A stretch of 64,000 nt of DNA from Nephrocerus scutellatus. Taxonomy: Eukaryota > Arthropoda > Insecta > Diptera > Pipunculidae. A program made the position numbers and the translations under genes. Positions within the stretch are counted from its first letter, which is position 1, and every line of letters begins with the position of its first letter. The DNA lies in the NCBI GenBank assembly GCA_947095585.1, contig OX352763.1:16789462-16853461 (forward strand). The letters are read 5' to 3'. Below are positions 24,413-35,784 of this stretch, one piece after another. Under the pieces are notes generated by a model. The model did no database searches. It was not told the origin of the DNA and saw only the letters and a list, made by a program, of their open reading frames with translations.

Positions 24413-24832
24413 ATTAAAAAAAGCTTCGTTTTTCGGGTACAAACTTTTATATATGCATCGAAACATGCCACAAACAGTCGTTTATTATTTGCTAATAATT
24501 ACAAAAATAACTGTTTTTGAGGTCAGAGCTATTTCAAAGAATTTTCCTTTCCACGCTTCACACACGCCATACGCTACTCGCGACAAAATCGGGATATCAA
24601 AATAGGCCCCTGACATTGAGCCGCTCACAAAATTTCAGCCCTCTAGGTCGTGCGAAATGTGATTAAAAAAGACCTCATAAAACGAGAAAATGGCGCGATT
24701 TCAAACTATCACATGTGCCACACGCGAAACGTGATAAGCGTCATGGAGTTCGCTTAATGCTATTTTGGGCTAAGATACTCACAAAATTTCAACTCTGTGG
24801 AAGGTGGAAGGTGGTTAAAAAGGATTTCAAAT
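24413..24832 (+). repeat. Solo copy of the Tc-like element's long inverted repeat
   Basis: Begins AAAAAAAGCTTCGTTTTTCGG, then GTACAAACTTTTATATATGC, the outer leader of the inverted repeats at 50520-51982. Two internal subrepeats follow, with CTCTAGGTCGTGCGAAA, GAGAAAATGGCGCGATTTC and ACATGTGCCACACGCGAAAC. No transposase and no partner repeat in inverse orientation follow; a family C RT fragment begins directly after. It is therefore a solo terminal repeat or one half of a deleted element. Confidence 0.8.
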
Positions 24833-24834
24833 TG

Positions 24835-25105
24835 TAAGTTTCACATGAGAAGTGGAGGGACGTTCCTGAAATTTATATGAGAAGCTTAGAGTGCTGTCGT
24901 CAGCGAAGGAGATAATTGAATTAAAAGTCACAGACAAGAGATCATTAATAAAAAAGAGAAAGAGTGTCGGTGACAAAACAGAGCCCTGTGGCACGCCAGC
25001 ATTTATGTGAGTTATGAGACGAGAAGTATAGGATAGATGAAAAAACTTACGCAATGGTAATGCCAGCTTGGAAGAATACCTCTTCAAAACTAATGGGGAA
25101 ATACT
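24835..25105 (-). mobile_element. Family C reverse transcriptase fragment
   Basis: The minus strand reads LPLRKFFHLSYTSRLITH, then INAGVPQGSVLSPTLF (palm motif B), FINDLLSVTFN and SFADDSTLSFSY (catalytic FADD intact). About 85 residues are open without interruption. The upstream motif A block and the downstream thumb are missing. It joins the inverted-repeat copy at 24832 on one side and a different RT fragment on the other. Confidence 0.8.
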
Positions 25106-25109
25106 GAAT

Positions 25110-25870
25110 GTATCTTCAAACTTATAAGTAAAAACTGAGTGCCAATCGATAAAAAGCGAAGAGACCCATACATTTTTGAAATATGTGATTAATATGTCAT
25201 TCGTTAACGAAGATGCCTACATTTTTAACGACCCCAATTTTATCTATTATTTTATTATCCAGAATAACACAGGAAAAGTGCGCGCCGTGGCTCAGTGGAA
25301 GTGCACATGGCTGCTGAGCAGGAGGTTCGTGGTTCGAATCCCAGCAACACCAAAAAGTATTTTTCACGGTGTCCCACCTCTCGCGAATGGGTGACAAACG
25401 TTCCGGGAGTAATACCTTGTCACGGAAAGCTTCTCAATTCGCCGTTCGGATCCGGCCTTAAATCGTAGGTCCCTTCCATTTGTGTCCAAAAATATACATG
25501 CGCAGCACAAATGGTCGCGAGAAGTTAGGCCTTGGACCGCAATGGTCTGTCGCGCCAAATATTATTATTATATAAGGAAAAGTTGAAGTATCGATGAGAT
25601 CCTTGTGTACAGTGATACTTTCCTTTTTATTAGCGTTAAATATCAGCTTGTTTTGATAAGACCACAGCAAAATATATTGGAGGTCTTCATTGATCCTTGC
25701 CACCACATTTTCTACTAAGTCAATAGGAGAAGTGAGGTACAACTGAACCATATCCGCATATAAGTTATATTTACAATTATTAAGTACAAATAAATAGGTC
25801 ATTAATAAACACAGAAAACAAATTTAGATCGTGAACTGATTCTTGTGGTACGCCTTGTGTACTGAAAAGA
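25110..25870 (-). mobile_element. RT fragment of another LINE family, split by a SINE
   Basis: On the minus strand, 25584-25870 reads FINDLFVL-like sequence, then LYADMVQLYLTSP (normally LYADDVQLYL), ARINEDLQYILLWSYQNKL and NANKKES. On the far side of the SINE at 25280 the frame resumes LLDNKIIDKIGVVKNVGIFVN. These are consecutive blocks of an RT palm and thumb, distinct from families A, C and D. The second catalytic Asp is replaced by Met, so it is inactive. The end toward 25110 is uncertain. Confidence 0.65.
25280..25574 (+). mobile_element. tRNA-derived SINE, copy 4, nested in an RT fragment
   Basis: Starts GTGCGCGCCGTGGCTCAG with overlap into the duplication, and ends GCGCCAAATATTATTATTAT. 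AGGAAAAGT occurs at 25271-25279 and 25575-25583, a 9-bp target duplication. Both pol III boxes are intact (TGGCTCAGTGG and GGTTCGAATCC), which is the consensus B box. The host sequence is the RT fragment at 25110-25870. Confidence 0.93.
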
Positions 25871-26269
25871 TAGAATCGATCGGACTATAAAAGAAAGACA
25901 TTGAAGTAGTTTTTGTCCCTGTTTCTGGTCATAATCGTATTTGGCAGGAAACTAAGCTGGACATTGCATGATTTCCTGACTCGTCTAAATTTGGTTCGGT
26001 TTTCCTCAGAGGGGTTTTTCTAATATAATCGAAAGCGTACCTCCCGGTTCCTAAAAACCTTTGGTATAACTTAAGTATATCAAGCTTACGATCTGTTTCA
26101 ACAGTTTGGTTGTAGTATAATGCTTTGCTACTCACAGCCAACTGATATTTCTATTTGCAGAAATTTCGAACGTCGACGGAACGATGCAAAGTAGTGAGCT
26201 GAGCATGTGTACATGTGCACGGCGCAGCACCAGATACTTAAGTACACGTTTGTATGGGTATGCTCTCTC
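25871..26269. other. Unassigned stretch
   Basis: No domain-bearing frame or clear repeat was recognised. Confidence 0.35.
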
Positions 26270-26420
26270 AGGATAAATTGTAGCGATCTCCATTGACGGT
26301 GATTGCTTTGCCAACATCATTGAAGAAGAAGTATATGTGCCACTGCACCAAAGAGTAAAATAACGTGAATAGCTGCAATCCAATAGGAATGCATGACCAA
26401 GTCCTTGAGCAAAATTCGCC
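26270..26420 (-). mobile_element. Possible mariner/Tc transposase remnant
   Basis: The minus strand reads VILLFGAVAH, then IYFFNDVGKAITVNGDRYN after a frameshift. IS630/Tc/mariner transposases carry a WC...GPYFFEND.G..VTVNG.RY block after the second catalytic residue, and this matches it. The flanking sequence is not recognisable, so only a short remnant is claimed. Confidence 0.45.
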
Positions 26421-27759
26421 ACACACTGTCCAAATATGTGGCCAATTTCTGAGTTCGACGAGGAATCAACAAAAAATTAAAGCTCTCTGTTGTGTTGTTT
26501 TCTTGTGTTGTCTGTGCCAAATTCTTGTTTTGCAAAAACATCTCTTTACTGGAATTATAATACTCGTATTATGCTAACTTTTCCATTTAAAACTTCGTAA
26601 TTAATGCAGATATTTTGAAAAACAGTGGACAACCAACAAAACCACATTGATTTGCTAATATTTGCGCTTTTGGCACAACTTTCATATCCCAGAAATTTTT
26701 TGACTCTTTGTTCTTCTGCAAATGTAGTGACGACGGCACTAAGTTGTGTTCAAAGCGAAAATTTTAAAATCAGATGATATGGGGCTGTTTTACGACGTTT
26801 TAATGTCCAAGTACTGGAAAATCATAAATAAGCCAAACATATCTACGTCCTTGACAACTGAACACATGCAAACAGCAAACCTATGTGTGGGATGTTTGAA
26901 TGTGACTTTCTAATGATAAAACTTTCAACATGCCATAATTCGTATCTGCGTCTGTCTGTCTGTTTTTTTTTGTATGCATCGTACTCATCATCATCTGTCT
27001 GTTTGTTTGTATAACTTTTGTAATCTGAATCCAACTTGGTAAGCGACGAAGCGAAGTCTGTGTTTAAAACTTTTTAAATGCAACTCAAACTCAAATGTGA
27101 AATGTTTAATTAGAAAGGCACACACCGCACATCAACATCGACATAGGACGTTCTGTCGCCGTCGTTCCATTCAAAAGAACTTCTAGAAATAGCTCGTGTG
27201 AGGTCTGCTTACAAATTAAGTCATAATAAACTGATGATATACCGATGATGATGGTACTGAAGACAGCGAAAAGGATACGGATAATTCCTCACGTGCGTGT
27301 CATTCCGTTCGGAACCAGGTGTTTACCCAATGCTATGGTCGACTCAATCGTACATCGAGGGAAGAACTTCGCATATGGTTATACTTTCTGCGCATCGTTA
27401 TCACGCTATATGGGTCTATGACACCACGGGGTGGATCCTCACAAGCGAAACTGAAACGCAACTAATTATAACAACCGGTCTGTTTAAATGTCTTTACCTG
27501 GATCGTGCTTTGTTGCTTACCTACTCACATTAAATCACATGCAAATTAGATAAATGTTATGAAAGTTTAATTTTTTACTTGACCTATTTATTGTAGACGG
27601 ACGCTTTATGTATGTATATATTTTAATAATTACAGCCTAAGAACTTGTATGGCTCCTTTTAGTTCAATAAACTTTCAACTATGTGATCTACTGCTTCAAA
27701 TCCAATATTTTCCATTTTTTGCTTACAACTTTTTTTAACTTTGAAATTAAATTCAATAA
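26421..27759. other. Unassigned stretch
   Basis: A plus-strand open frame near 27297-27533 has no recognisable family. Nothing else was identified. Confidence 0.35.
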
Positions 27760-28048
27760 ACGTACACGCACCTACAGAGTTTTCTCCAGATAAAGAAAAA
27801 GAAGAATTCTTTGAATCAGTCGAACGGTAGCTCCATGCCTGTACTCAGTATGTTGTAAAAATCCTGCTGGGGGATATGAATGCAAAAGTAGGTAGGGAGC
27901 CAGTATTGAGGCAGTACAAGAAAACTAATGACAATGGACAACGACTCATAGAGATGGCAGCAAGCAATAATTTGGTCGTTGCGAGCACAAGGTTTGCGCA
28001 CATATCACAAAGCCAGCTGTGTATCTCCTGATGGAGCCACTCGCAACC
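27760..28048 (+). mobile_element. Family A endonuclease fragment
   Basis: Plus-strand frames read PTEFSPDKEKEEFFES, then after a stop HACTQYVVKILLGDMNAKVG (the GDMN catalytic block) and REPVLRQY. They continue NDNGQRLIEMAASNNLVVAS, then TRFAHI and PDGATRN. It is the best-preserved copy of this endonuclease segment in the window and supplies the part missing at 12895-14200 and 61460-63951. It breaks off at ATRN, where a minus-strand family C copy begins. Confidence 0.78.
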
Positions 28049-28059
28049 ACGTTTTTTTT

Positions 28060-28960
28060 ATAATCAGCGCACCCTTAAAAAGGTTCGCACACTTATAATA
28101 CTCGGCTATATGTTTGGCACAGCGTGGTCGTTAAGGAAAAGGAGAAGAAAAGAGGAGATGTCTATGAGCTTGTGTCTTGAACGCCTGTGGATCATAGTAA
28201 TGAGCTGGGCAGAGCATTCCACATACGTGTTGTACGGCTGAAGAACTAGTCCTGAGGGTAAGCTGATGAGCATTTAGAGCACCACGAGTATTGCGGTTGA
28301 ATTCAAGGAGAGGTGGCATGCTGGCCCGCTGGCTGGTGGAAGAAGCTATAAAACAGTGACAAGCAGGATACGTTCCTGCGGTTTTCAAGTAAATCTATTG
28401 ACTTCGTTATGTTTGGCTTGCGTTACCGATAAGTTTTATCGCACGGTTTTGTATTCTATCTAGCTGATGCAAGGTAGTTTTAGGCGCACTAGACTAGATA
28501 TGACAATTGCACTCAAGTTTAGGGCGAATAAAAGCCTTACAGATAGTAGCCAAATCAGAGGGAGTGAATATTTCTTGCACCGGGATAGAAAGCCTAAACA
28601 TTTCGTAGGATTTTTGGCGATATGTGGCCATTCCAACGAAGCTTGTCGTTAACGCACATACCGAGAATTGCGAGAATTGCGAATTGGGGTTTGGCATTCG
28701 CTTAGACGACAGAAGACAGCATTGGGTTTTGGAAGCGTTAAATTCTACTCGATTGTTTTCTCCCCATTTCACTATGCTGACCAGGTCAAAATTTAACGTG
28801 CTTAACATACGTAGTTGTTTGAGTTACACGTGAGAAGTGGCGGCACTTCCTCAAAATGATATAAGAAGCTGTTAGTGCTTTCGTCAGCAAAAGAGTGAAT
28901 AGGGTTAGAAGTCACAGATAAGAGATCATTAATAAAAATGAGAAAGAGTGCTGGGACAAA
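28060..28960 (-). mobile_element. Family C LINE, RT thumb to 3' end
   Basis: The minus strand reads MLSTLNFDLVSIVKWGENN, RVEFNASKTQCCLLSSKR, then FTPSDLATICKAFIRPKLE, LDRIQNRAIKL and SMPPLLEFNRNTRGALNAHQ. It ends with a WNALPSS-like block and a short 3' region near 28060. This is the C-terminal half of the family C protein, with stops and frameshifts. It lies parallel to 56440-57352 and opposite to 42460-43290. A plus-strand family A end begins at 28970. Confidence 0.8.
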
Positions 28961-28969
28961 AGTCTGTCA

Positions 28970-29480
28970 AGACTGTTCAAATCCAGGATCCTAACCATAA
29001 CATCAAAGCAGCTGATATATAAGACAATGGTCGTACCAGAACTAGCATATAGATCTGAGACTTGGGTGCTTAGCAAAAAGCATTCTGACCTCTTAGCTGC
29101 GTTCGAGAGAAAAGTCTTAAGACGAATTTTTGGCCCCGTATGTGAAGAAGGGAGATTCCGGAGACTTTATAATGATGAGATCTATGAGGGTTAACGCGAT
29201 GTCGACATCGCGAAGAGAATTAAGCTCGTTAGGCTCCAGTGGGAATGGACATCTAGCTCGCATGAGCGAAGAGGATCCTGCTCGGAAAGTCCCTTGTAGG
29301 TAGGATTTAAGGAGCACGACACCGAGACCGGGCAAGCATACGCTGGAAGGATGGCGTAAACCAGGACGACCAGAGTTCAGGGATGCAAAACTGGACGAAA
29401 TCGGATCAAAATTGGGACCGGTGAAGACTCTTTTTGCGGGAGGACAGGACAAGTTGAGGAATAAATATGATGGTGATATT
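28970..29480 (+). mobile_element. Family A LINE, 5'-truncated 3' end
   Basis: Begins in the TSKQLIYKTMVVPELAY block, then SETWVLSKKHSDLLAAFERK and RRIFGPVCEEGRFRRLYN. It runs to the end with GPVKTLFAGGQ-like sequence and a degenerate GATGGTGATATT tail. It aligns with 48785-49285 and with the complement of 61460-62000. Frameshifts occur near 29190 and 29300. Its 5' truncation is typical of LINE insertion, but no target duplication was found. Confidence 0.8.
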
Positions 29481-29489
29481 GGAAATGTC

Positions 29490-31887
29490 GTTTGGTGTCA
29501 ATGGCAACCTACGCATTAAACAACAAACTGTCGTCGCAACATTCTGTAATTTGGTTATTAGAGAATTTATATGAAAAATATTAATTTTTATTAGCTTTTT
29601 TATCTGATTATTTTATTGCTCATCTCCTTTTGAACTTCTTAAACTATAAGAATATGTATGAGTATTTCGCAAAATAGTCCAATCGTTTAAATATGTAACA
29701 AACTTGTTTGTTGAAAACCTTTTAATCAATTTGAAGAGCAAACTTTTAATACAGTTTTTAAATTTTCTCTACAATGATTTACGGATATTTTTTAAGTCTC
29801 TTGAAAACACTTTGCACATTTATTTTATGTGAATTTATAACAAAAGAGTTTTTTCCCTCTTGGAATTCAGGTTCCTTCAACTGTAAAAAAAAACAATTTT
29901 CTGGTCTGCCAGAAACACAAATGTCTGGGAACTAGCAGCTTTACCTCTGCACACAGCTCACACACCAACCATTAAATTTTTTTATTCACCTCGAGACTAC
30001 ATTCGTGATAATTAGTAAGTCTAAGGGAGCCATTCGCGCCGAGATATTGTTCTTATATCTATCTATGCACATGAATATGTAAATTTTTAAATATAACAGT
30101 ACGCCACAATGCCACGTAGCTGCGTAATGTTGTAGTTTTTACACAAAGAACATTTTTACGCAGACCTGTGTTACGTTCTATTGAAAGTTTTTAGCTCTGC
30201 ATAAAGTTATAATGCAAGCGACATATGGGGGCGTCACAGCTTGAACAAATGTGAAACATATTGTAAGGATGTAGAAAATTGCACAAGGCTTTCCTGGGAT
30301 ACCTTTATTATGACGCTACACTATATAAGTGGCCATGGAATGCCGTCTCCCGCTCTCCTACTTTGCTCGCTTTTTCTTGTCACTGGAAGTGAAACGTGAA
30401 GCGACGTGCTGCGGCATTTACATTGCCCTTAATAAGCAAGTATGATTGAGTGTGATGTTCGTCAAAGATTTACTTTTAACGCGGAAGAACAAATACGGCC
30501 ACTTTAACTCAAGTGACTGCATGGAGCTACATGGACACTTTTACAGGAGTACCGAGGAGTAGCTAGACGTAAGTTTGTGTATTTATGTCAGATCCACTGG
30601 AAGCAAAACAAAGGAACAAACTTGGTGTTTTAATAAGGATAAGATATCCATAAGCACCTCTACCAATATTACACGAAAGACGTGTGTTTGTAGGATTTCG
30701 CATGTTACGTGTGTTTGGACGCTACTTACAACTTACAACACAGAAACACTGCCATCAATCCGGCCAGCCACTTATCTATTCACAACAACAATATATTATA
30801 TGTATATGTCAGTTGCAATTTTATTCAATTAAAATTTAGCTGAGCGTCAATAATTGTCTGATATCAGTAAACAATAGGCTTTGTTTTGAAATCGAGGAGA
30901 CAAAAAATATCCACCTAAACTCCAGCTGTTATCATCTCAAAAGAAAACTCAGAACTAATTTTTAATTAAAATTCCTATTTTGCCAGTTCTGTTATAAATT
31001 TATTCCAAATGCTCACTCGAGCTGGGTCGACGGGATTCTCTTCTATGTACGAATATATATTTTATGTAACTTGAATTCCACTTGGAATATTTTTATAATT
31101 GTTTCCTACAAATGACAATGGCAAGTCGTATGTGTATGTGAATACCTGCGTGGGTTGGATTTTCTAAAACTGCAAAGCTTTAAGACTAATGGCACACGAG
31201 CGGGATAAATTTCGTTGTTGTCACACGAGCTGCATTTTGACCGCTCGACAGTATATTATGCTGTAAATGCTTGTTAGTTAAGTTACGTAATTCAAGATGG
31301 ATGCAGTCCAAAATAATGTTGTCTTTTTCTTTACTGTGTTGCAAAAAGAATAAAAAAAGGAAAAAAAAAAACAAAGACAATTTTGGGTACATCCACTAAA
31401 AAGCGAAAGACATTTCACCGGTCATTTTTATGATCAAGGGTTATAGTCGTCCTATATACCGAATTTCATTCGAATGGATTGAGAAATATCTTTGTCCAAA
31501 TAAAAAACATTAAGTTTAATCCTCTATGTGAAATACATACAAAATAGAGTTGTTAGGATGCTAAAATTAATACTGAAAATATGCGAGAAAAGTTAAAATC
31601 TCTTTCACTAAATCGTTTAGAATGTATGTAGTTATCATTTAAGAGTGTATAAAAAAGAACACTCCCTCAAAGTATAAACCAATAATTGAGGAAACCCAAA
31701 CGTTTATCCTGGAGACTCTTCTGTACAAAAATATAAGAATATTCTGAGGCATCTAGGCTAAGAAAGATCCTCTCAACCAATCGAACAATGCCCAGCTGTT
31801 TGATAAAAGCATATGGTTCGTTGATTACTGTTTGATCTTAATCAGGTCAAAGAGTTATACAAATATTTCCCAAGCCCCTATAAATAA
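29490..31887. other. Unassigned AT-rich stretch
   Basis: No domain-bearing frame was recognised. CTATATAAG at 30321-30329 is TATA-like but has no supported transcript. Confidence 0.4.
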
Positions 31888-32130
31888 GGACAAATGTCTT
31901 TGAACGCTGCATAGCTTCAAACCATATAAATCTACAGGGCCAGGCGGTATAATTCCAGCCGACCTGCAAACGATATCGAATATTATTATTCCTTTGCTAG
32001 AGACAGATCTATGGAGAGGAGTGAAAGTAGTTTTTAAGCCAAAAGCGGGCAAATGTTCCCTAGTTAGTTTGAAGGATCTCAGACCCATCAATCTTTTATT
32101 GTTCCTAGCTTTTTGATAAAAGATGGAAAA
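31888..32130 (+). mobile_element. RT N-terminal fragment, internally deleted
   Basis: A plus-strand frame reads SFKPYKSTGPGGIIPADLQ, then WRGVKVVFKPKAGK and SLKDLRPINLLLFLAF. These are the GPDGI and FIPKPGK..DFRPISL blocks before the RT palm of Jockey/R1/I-type elements. About 40 residues between the blocks are missing. The end at about 32130 is followed by unassigned sequence. Confidence 0.65.
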
Positions 32131-32139
32131 CCGCCTTTT

Positions 32140-33339
32140 TACAGGCTATTCTTTAAAAAGGAACAGTCATCTTTTTCCTCTAATAAGTAACAAAAATCAA
32201 TATAATTGTATATTGCTATATTGAATTTATCAATTATTCAACAAATCAACAAATCAGCAAAACCAACATAATTCTCTTTACTATTGGTTGCTATGTTTTC
32301 ATCAACAGTAAATATTCATAGAAACACAAATACACCTACAAAAAGTGCAATCACAATTTGTTGTTCAATTGACGCAAAAAATTAGTGTGCTCTCTCAAGG
32401 ATGAAGAAAAATAAATCAGAAGCCACAAAACTGAATACAAAACAATATATCACACCTAAACTTCTATCGAATGTAATGTGTAAAGAATGTCAATGCCTCT
32501 TGCAGGGTAGAGTTAAGATTTCTCTCTCGTGGTTTTGGTTTGGTTCTATTTGCAAACTGTACCCGGGGTAAGGTTTGATTTTGCGTTTTCTTTGCAAAGT
32601 TTTGTAACCGACACTGTAACTTTGCTACCCGTCGGCAATCGACGGATAAGGTTTCGTTAACTCAGCAAGATGTAGAAGAGAGAGCAAGCAGACTAATTTC
32701 TCAGTTTTTTGTTTTTTGACATTTTGGTTGGTTTTGGTTATGCGTTCTGTTTGTAAAGCATTCACCAAAAAAACCACGAAAACTAGATAGCTTTGACAGC
32801 TTACTCGTGGAATTGGTTACTGTTATGGTTTGAGCAAATCGAATGAGGCATAAGGCATTTTAAAAAGTAAATTGTTTTCTGACCCTCTGTCACTGTCAGT
32901 GATTGTCACTTTTAGGTAACGATAGCAAATGTAAAAGTCAACCTAGACAAAAAGGCGCCAAGGACAAGGATCAATATCATTAGCTTTTAAAGACAGGTGA
33001 CAATCGGATAGAGTAGCATTCAATGTCATTAGCTATTAAAGACAGGTGACAATCGGAAAGAAAGCACACATTTTTGGATTTAATAGAATTATAGACATAA
33101 AGAAAACTTTGAAGTGGTATAGTAGAGTACTGTCGTGGGTGTAAAGGTTGTGTCCCTTCCCTGGTTCATTTTCAACGATTATCAGTTCAAGGTAACGATA
33201 GAAAGTGTGAGTGAAATTAAATTAAAAATTCTATTATGTCGTTTTTTTCCTTTTAAAAATCTGCGCTCAACTCAGATTTTTCTCGGCAAATCGAACACGA
33301 AAGGCGAACATTTTTTGTTTACATTATTTTGTTACATGT
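32140..33339. other. Unassigned stretch containing a 49-bp tandem duplication
   Basis: TCAATxTCATTAGCTxTTAA and AGACAGGTGACAATCGGA occur at 32971-33008 and 33020-33057, a direct duplication with period 49 and two mismatches. No gene was recognised elsewhere in the stretch. Confidence 0.5.
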
Positions 33340-33605
33340 GTTGTTGGTGTAGTGACCGGCAATACGGATTTCGTGGGCAACGTTCTACTGGTGATTTGAT
33401 GGTATTACTCACCGAACAATGGAGCCGCCGATCTTTGCATCAATTTGATGAGAGCAAAGCTGTTGCACTCGATATTTCTAAGGCATTTGACAGAGTTTGG
33501 CATCAAGCTCTTTTGTCCAAAATGCGTGCTTATGGAGTCGATGAAAAACTGCTTCACTGGATTAGGAGCTATCTTTCGTACCACCGCTCAATTAAAATTG
33601 TATAA
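33340..33605 (+). mobile_element. Family C reverse transcriptase, motif A region
   Basis: A plus-strand frame reads DRQYGFRGQRSTGDLMVLL, then WSRRSLHQFDESKAVALDI, SKAFDRVWHQALLSKMRA, YGVDEKLLHWIRSYLS and a stop. Catalytic motif A (ALDISKAFDRVWH) is intact. This block precedes the region preserved at 24835-25105. Both ends are abrupt and no other part of the element is adjacent. Confidence 0.8.
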
Positions 33606-34880
33606 AAAAAAATTAGAGTTGAGTGTAGCTTGCCAGCTTTTTGTATTATTAAACGATTATTTATTTTTTTATTATTATTTTTTTGAGAATTTCCTAAAAC
33701 ACGTGTCACATATTATATTTTAATTGCAGTAGATTGACAAAAGAAGTAATTTGTCTTTAAGTAATTCAACTATCAACGTTTAGAGACAAACCACATAAAT
33801 GGAAACAAAATATTTAGTAATCCTCGCTAATTGTATTCGCTTTGCTTTTTTCCTTTTTCAAAAAAATTCTTTGTTGTCAGATAGGAATTATGCCAAGGAA
33901 ATTTTATTAAAAAATAGAACAAGTATACAAATATCGTTATAGATACAATAAGCCCACTACGGTGGGTACTGTTCGGCTTCTTAAAGATCTTAAAAGCATT
34001 TGATTTTTGATTCATCGCAAAAGCCGTTGTATTAAAAAAGTTTTGAACCACCCAAGTTGGCTATTGTATCTTTTGATTTCACCTCACAAAACCATTCTGG
34101 ATTACTTTACCTACCTACCTTTCTTCTTAAATCCTCCACGCCATAGTAAGACTTCAGACTTTTCAGCTTCTTGCTATCAAAAAAACTTTTGAGAAGATTA
34201 CCCTTACAATACTCGTCCTCTTACAAATTAATTTTTGTTAAAATACTTGTAGTTTCCTCGGATAATGCCGATTTCAAAAAAATGTCGCAAAATTGCCAAC
34301 CGTATCCTTTTTAGGGCGTATTGCAAAACTATTAACTTACTAAGTGACTTTTCGGAGAAGTATCACAAGCAACCGGAAAAATGTTTAAAAATTCAACGTA
34401 TACGTGTAGATGAAATTACCGCAGTTGTAAGGAAGTTTCACTCGAAAACATGTAAAAGCAAAGTAGCGATGTATTGTTAATTTATTTACGCTGAAAGAAG
34501 GAAAAGTTTTAATTGAATTTCTTTTTGGGTTAGATGGGATTTTATTTTCTTAATATAATACGCCATATAAAATATAACTTTATACTATTTATACAGTTGC
34601 TCTTTAAAATAAAGGATCAAGTGACAAAATTCGAAAAACTCTTAATACCTTTTTGTACTTCGTCGACTTTTGTGGCCTAAACTGTGTGGATTTTATTTAT
34701 ATTTATGTCTTTATATCTCAGCTTTTTAAAGTCAAACTTAAAAAACCAAAACTTTTGTAAGCGTCCAACACCACTAGTGTGTTTCATCCTCTAATGTAAT
34801 AATTGGAACTTCTTTTTGGACAAATCATACAAACGAATTAGACTGGAGTTTGTCATATTAAATACAAAAAAAAAGTACAA
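33606..34880. other. Unassigned AT-rich stretch
   Basis: A Lys-rich plus-strand open frame of about 70 codons at 34265-34480 resembles no known family. Nothing else was recognised. Confidence 0.35.
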
Positions 34881-34909
34881 TCGCTTATCGCCATTTAGTG
34901 ATCGCCTGC

Positions 34910-35045
34910 TACGAATTCCGAAACTAAGATGGCTGAACAGAAAGAAACAGTCCAAGGGGAAGCAAGATTTCAAGGGACCGAGTTGCAGTTCCTCAGAAAA
35001 AAGTGCGTTCATATTTAAATCACCTTTATTCTACCATGTGAAGTA
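34910..35045 (+). mobile_element. Short LINE C-terminal fragment
   Basis: Shares GGAAGCAAGATTTCAAGGGA and CCGAGTTGC with 21620-21655 (GAAGCAAGATCCCAGGGGA, CCGAGTGGC), the C-terminal coding block of a family D-like element. The sequence is too degraded to read as protein. Confidence 0.4.
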
Positions 35046-35199
35046 AAGAAAGATATAGGTAATTGTTTCTGATGTTTCCATTCGGCTTTCCCTTCCTGTA
35101 TCTTTAGTCTGTTTGTCCGGCCGGCGAGGAGAAAATTAAGTACGGTATCAAAAATAATGTTGTATTGCGATTTTGAGTCACATTATTGGTTGACATTTT

Positions 35200-35640
35200 T
35201 AAATTTTGGTAGCTAAGTAATTTCTCAATTGATTTGTATGAAATTTGGTATGGTCTTTTGAGGATCCTCTGGGGATTCTTTTGAGGGTCTTTTGGGTAGT
35301 GCCTTGTAGGATTGAATGTTTTTTGTGTCAAATCTACTCTTTCATAGGTTTTTTTTCTCTATAGGATTTATGGTTCTAGTTATGCTTAGGACTGATTCAT
35401 TTGTGTCTATTGTTGTATTTTCTATTTTGCATCCGGGAACTAAGTCATTTCTCAACCGATTTGTATAAACGGTATGGTCTTCTGGGGGTCTTTTGAGGGT
35501 CTTTTGATGGTCCTTTGTGGGTATCTTGAAGGCATTTTGGGGGTCTTTTAAGGAGTTTTTGACGGTTTTAAAGCATCTTTTTATTGTCTTTTTTTCGGGT
35601 ATTTTGTAGGTCTTTTGAGGGTCTTTTGTGCATGGTAGCT
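35200..35640 (+). repeat. Degenerate (GGGTCTTTTGA)n minisatellite
   Basis: Irregular units of about 10-12 bp, GGGTCTTTTGA and variants. Within it a longer block (CTAAGTxATTTCTCAA, GATTTGTAT, GGTATGGTCTT) is repeated at 35213 and 35440, period about 227. The complementary strand resembles the CCCTCAAGA-type array at 53500-53965. Confidence 0.65.
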
Positions 35641-35784
35641 CTTGTCTTCGAGTCTATTAAATTGTAATACAAATTTAAAAAATTTTAGACATCTGGTTAG
35701 AAATGGTACTGACGGACTACCATAAGCCAAAGGTCCTTATGACACTTCATCCTTGTTCTCATTTGAAATTAATTGAAAGCAAGT

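Noticed and set aside
27297..27533. Plus-strand open frame of 78 codons
   Set aside because: No recognisable domain, no splice signals assigned; chance cannot be excluded.
30300..30345. TATA-like CTATATAAG followed by a GC-richer stretch
   Set aside because: No downstream open frame, initiator or exon was recognised; TATA-like words are frequent in AT-rich DNA.
33135..33330. Upstream half of the open frame that contains the family C RT block
   Set aside because: Only the part after about 33340 matches the RT; the preceding residues are chance read-through from unassigned DNA.
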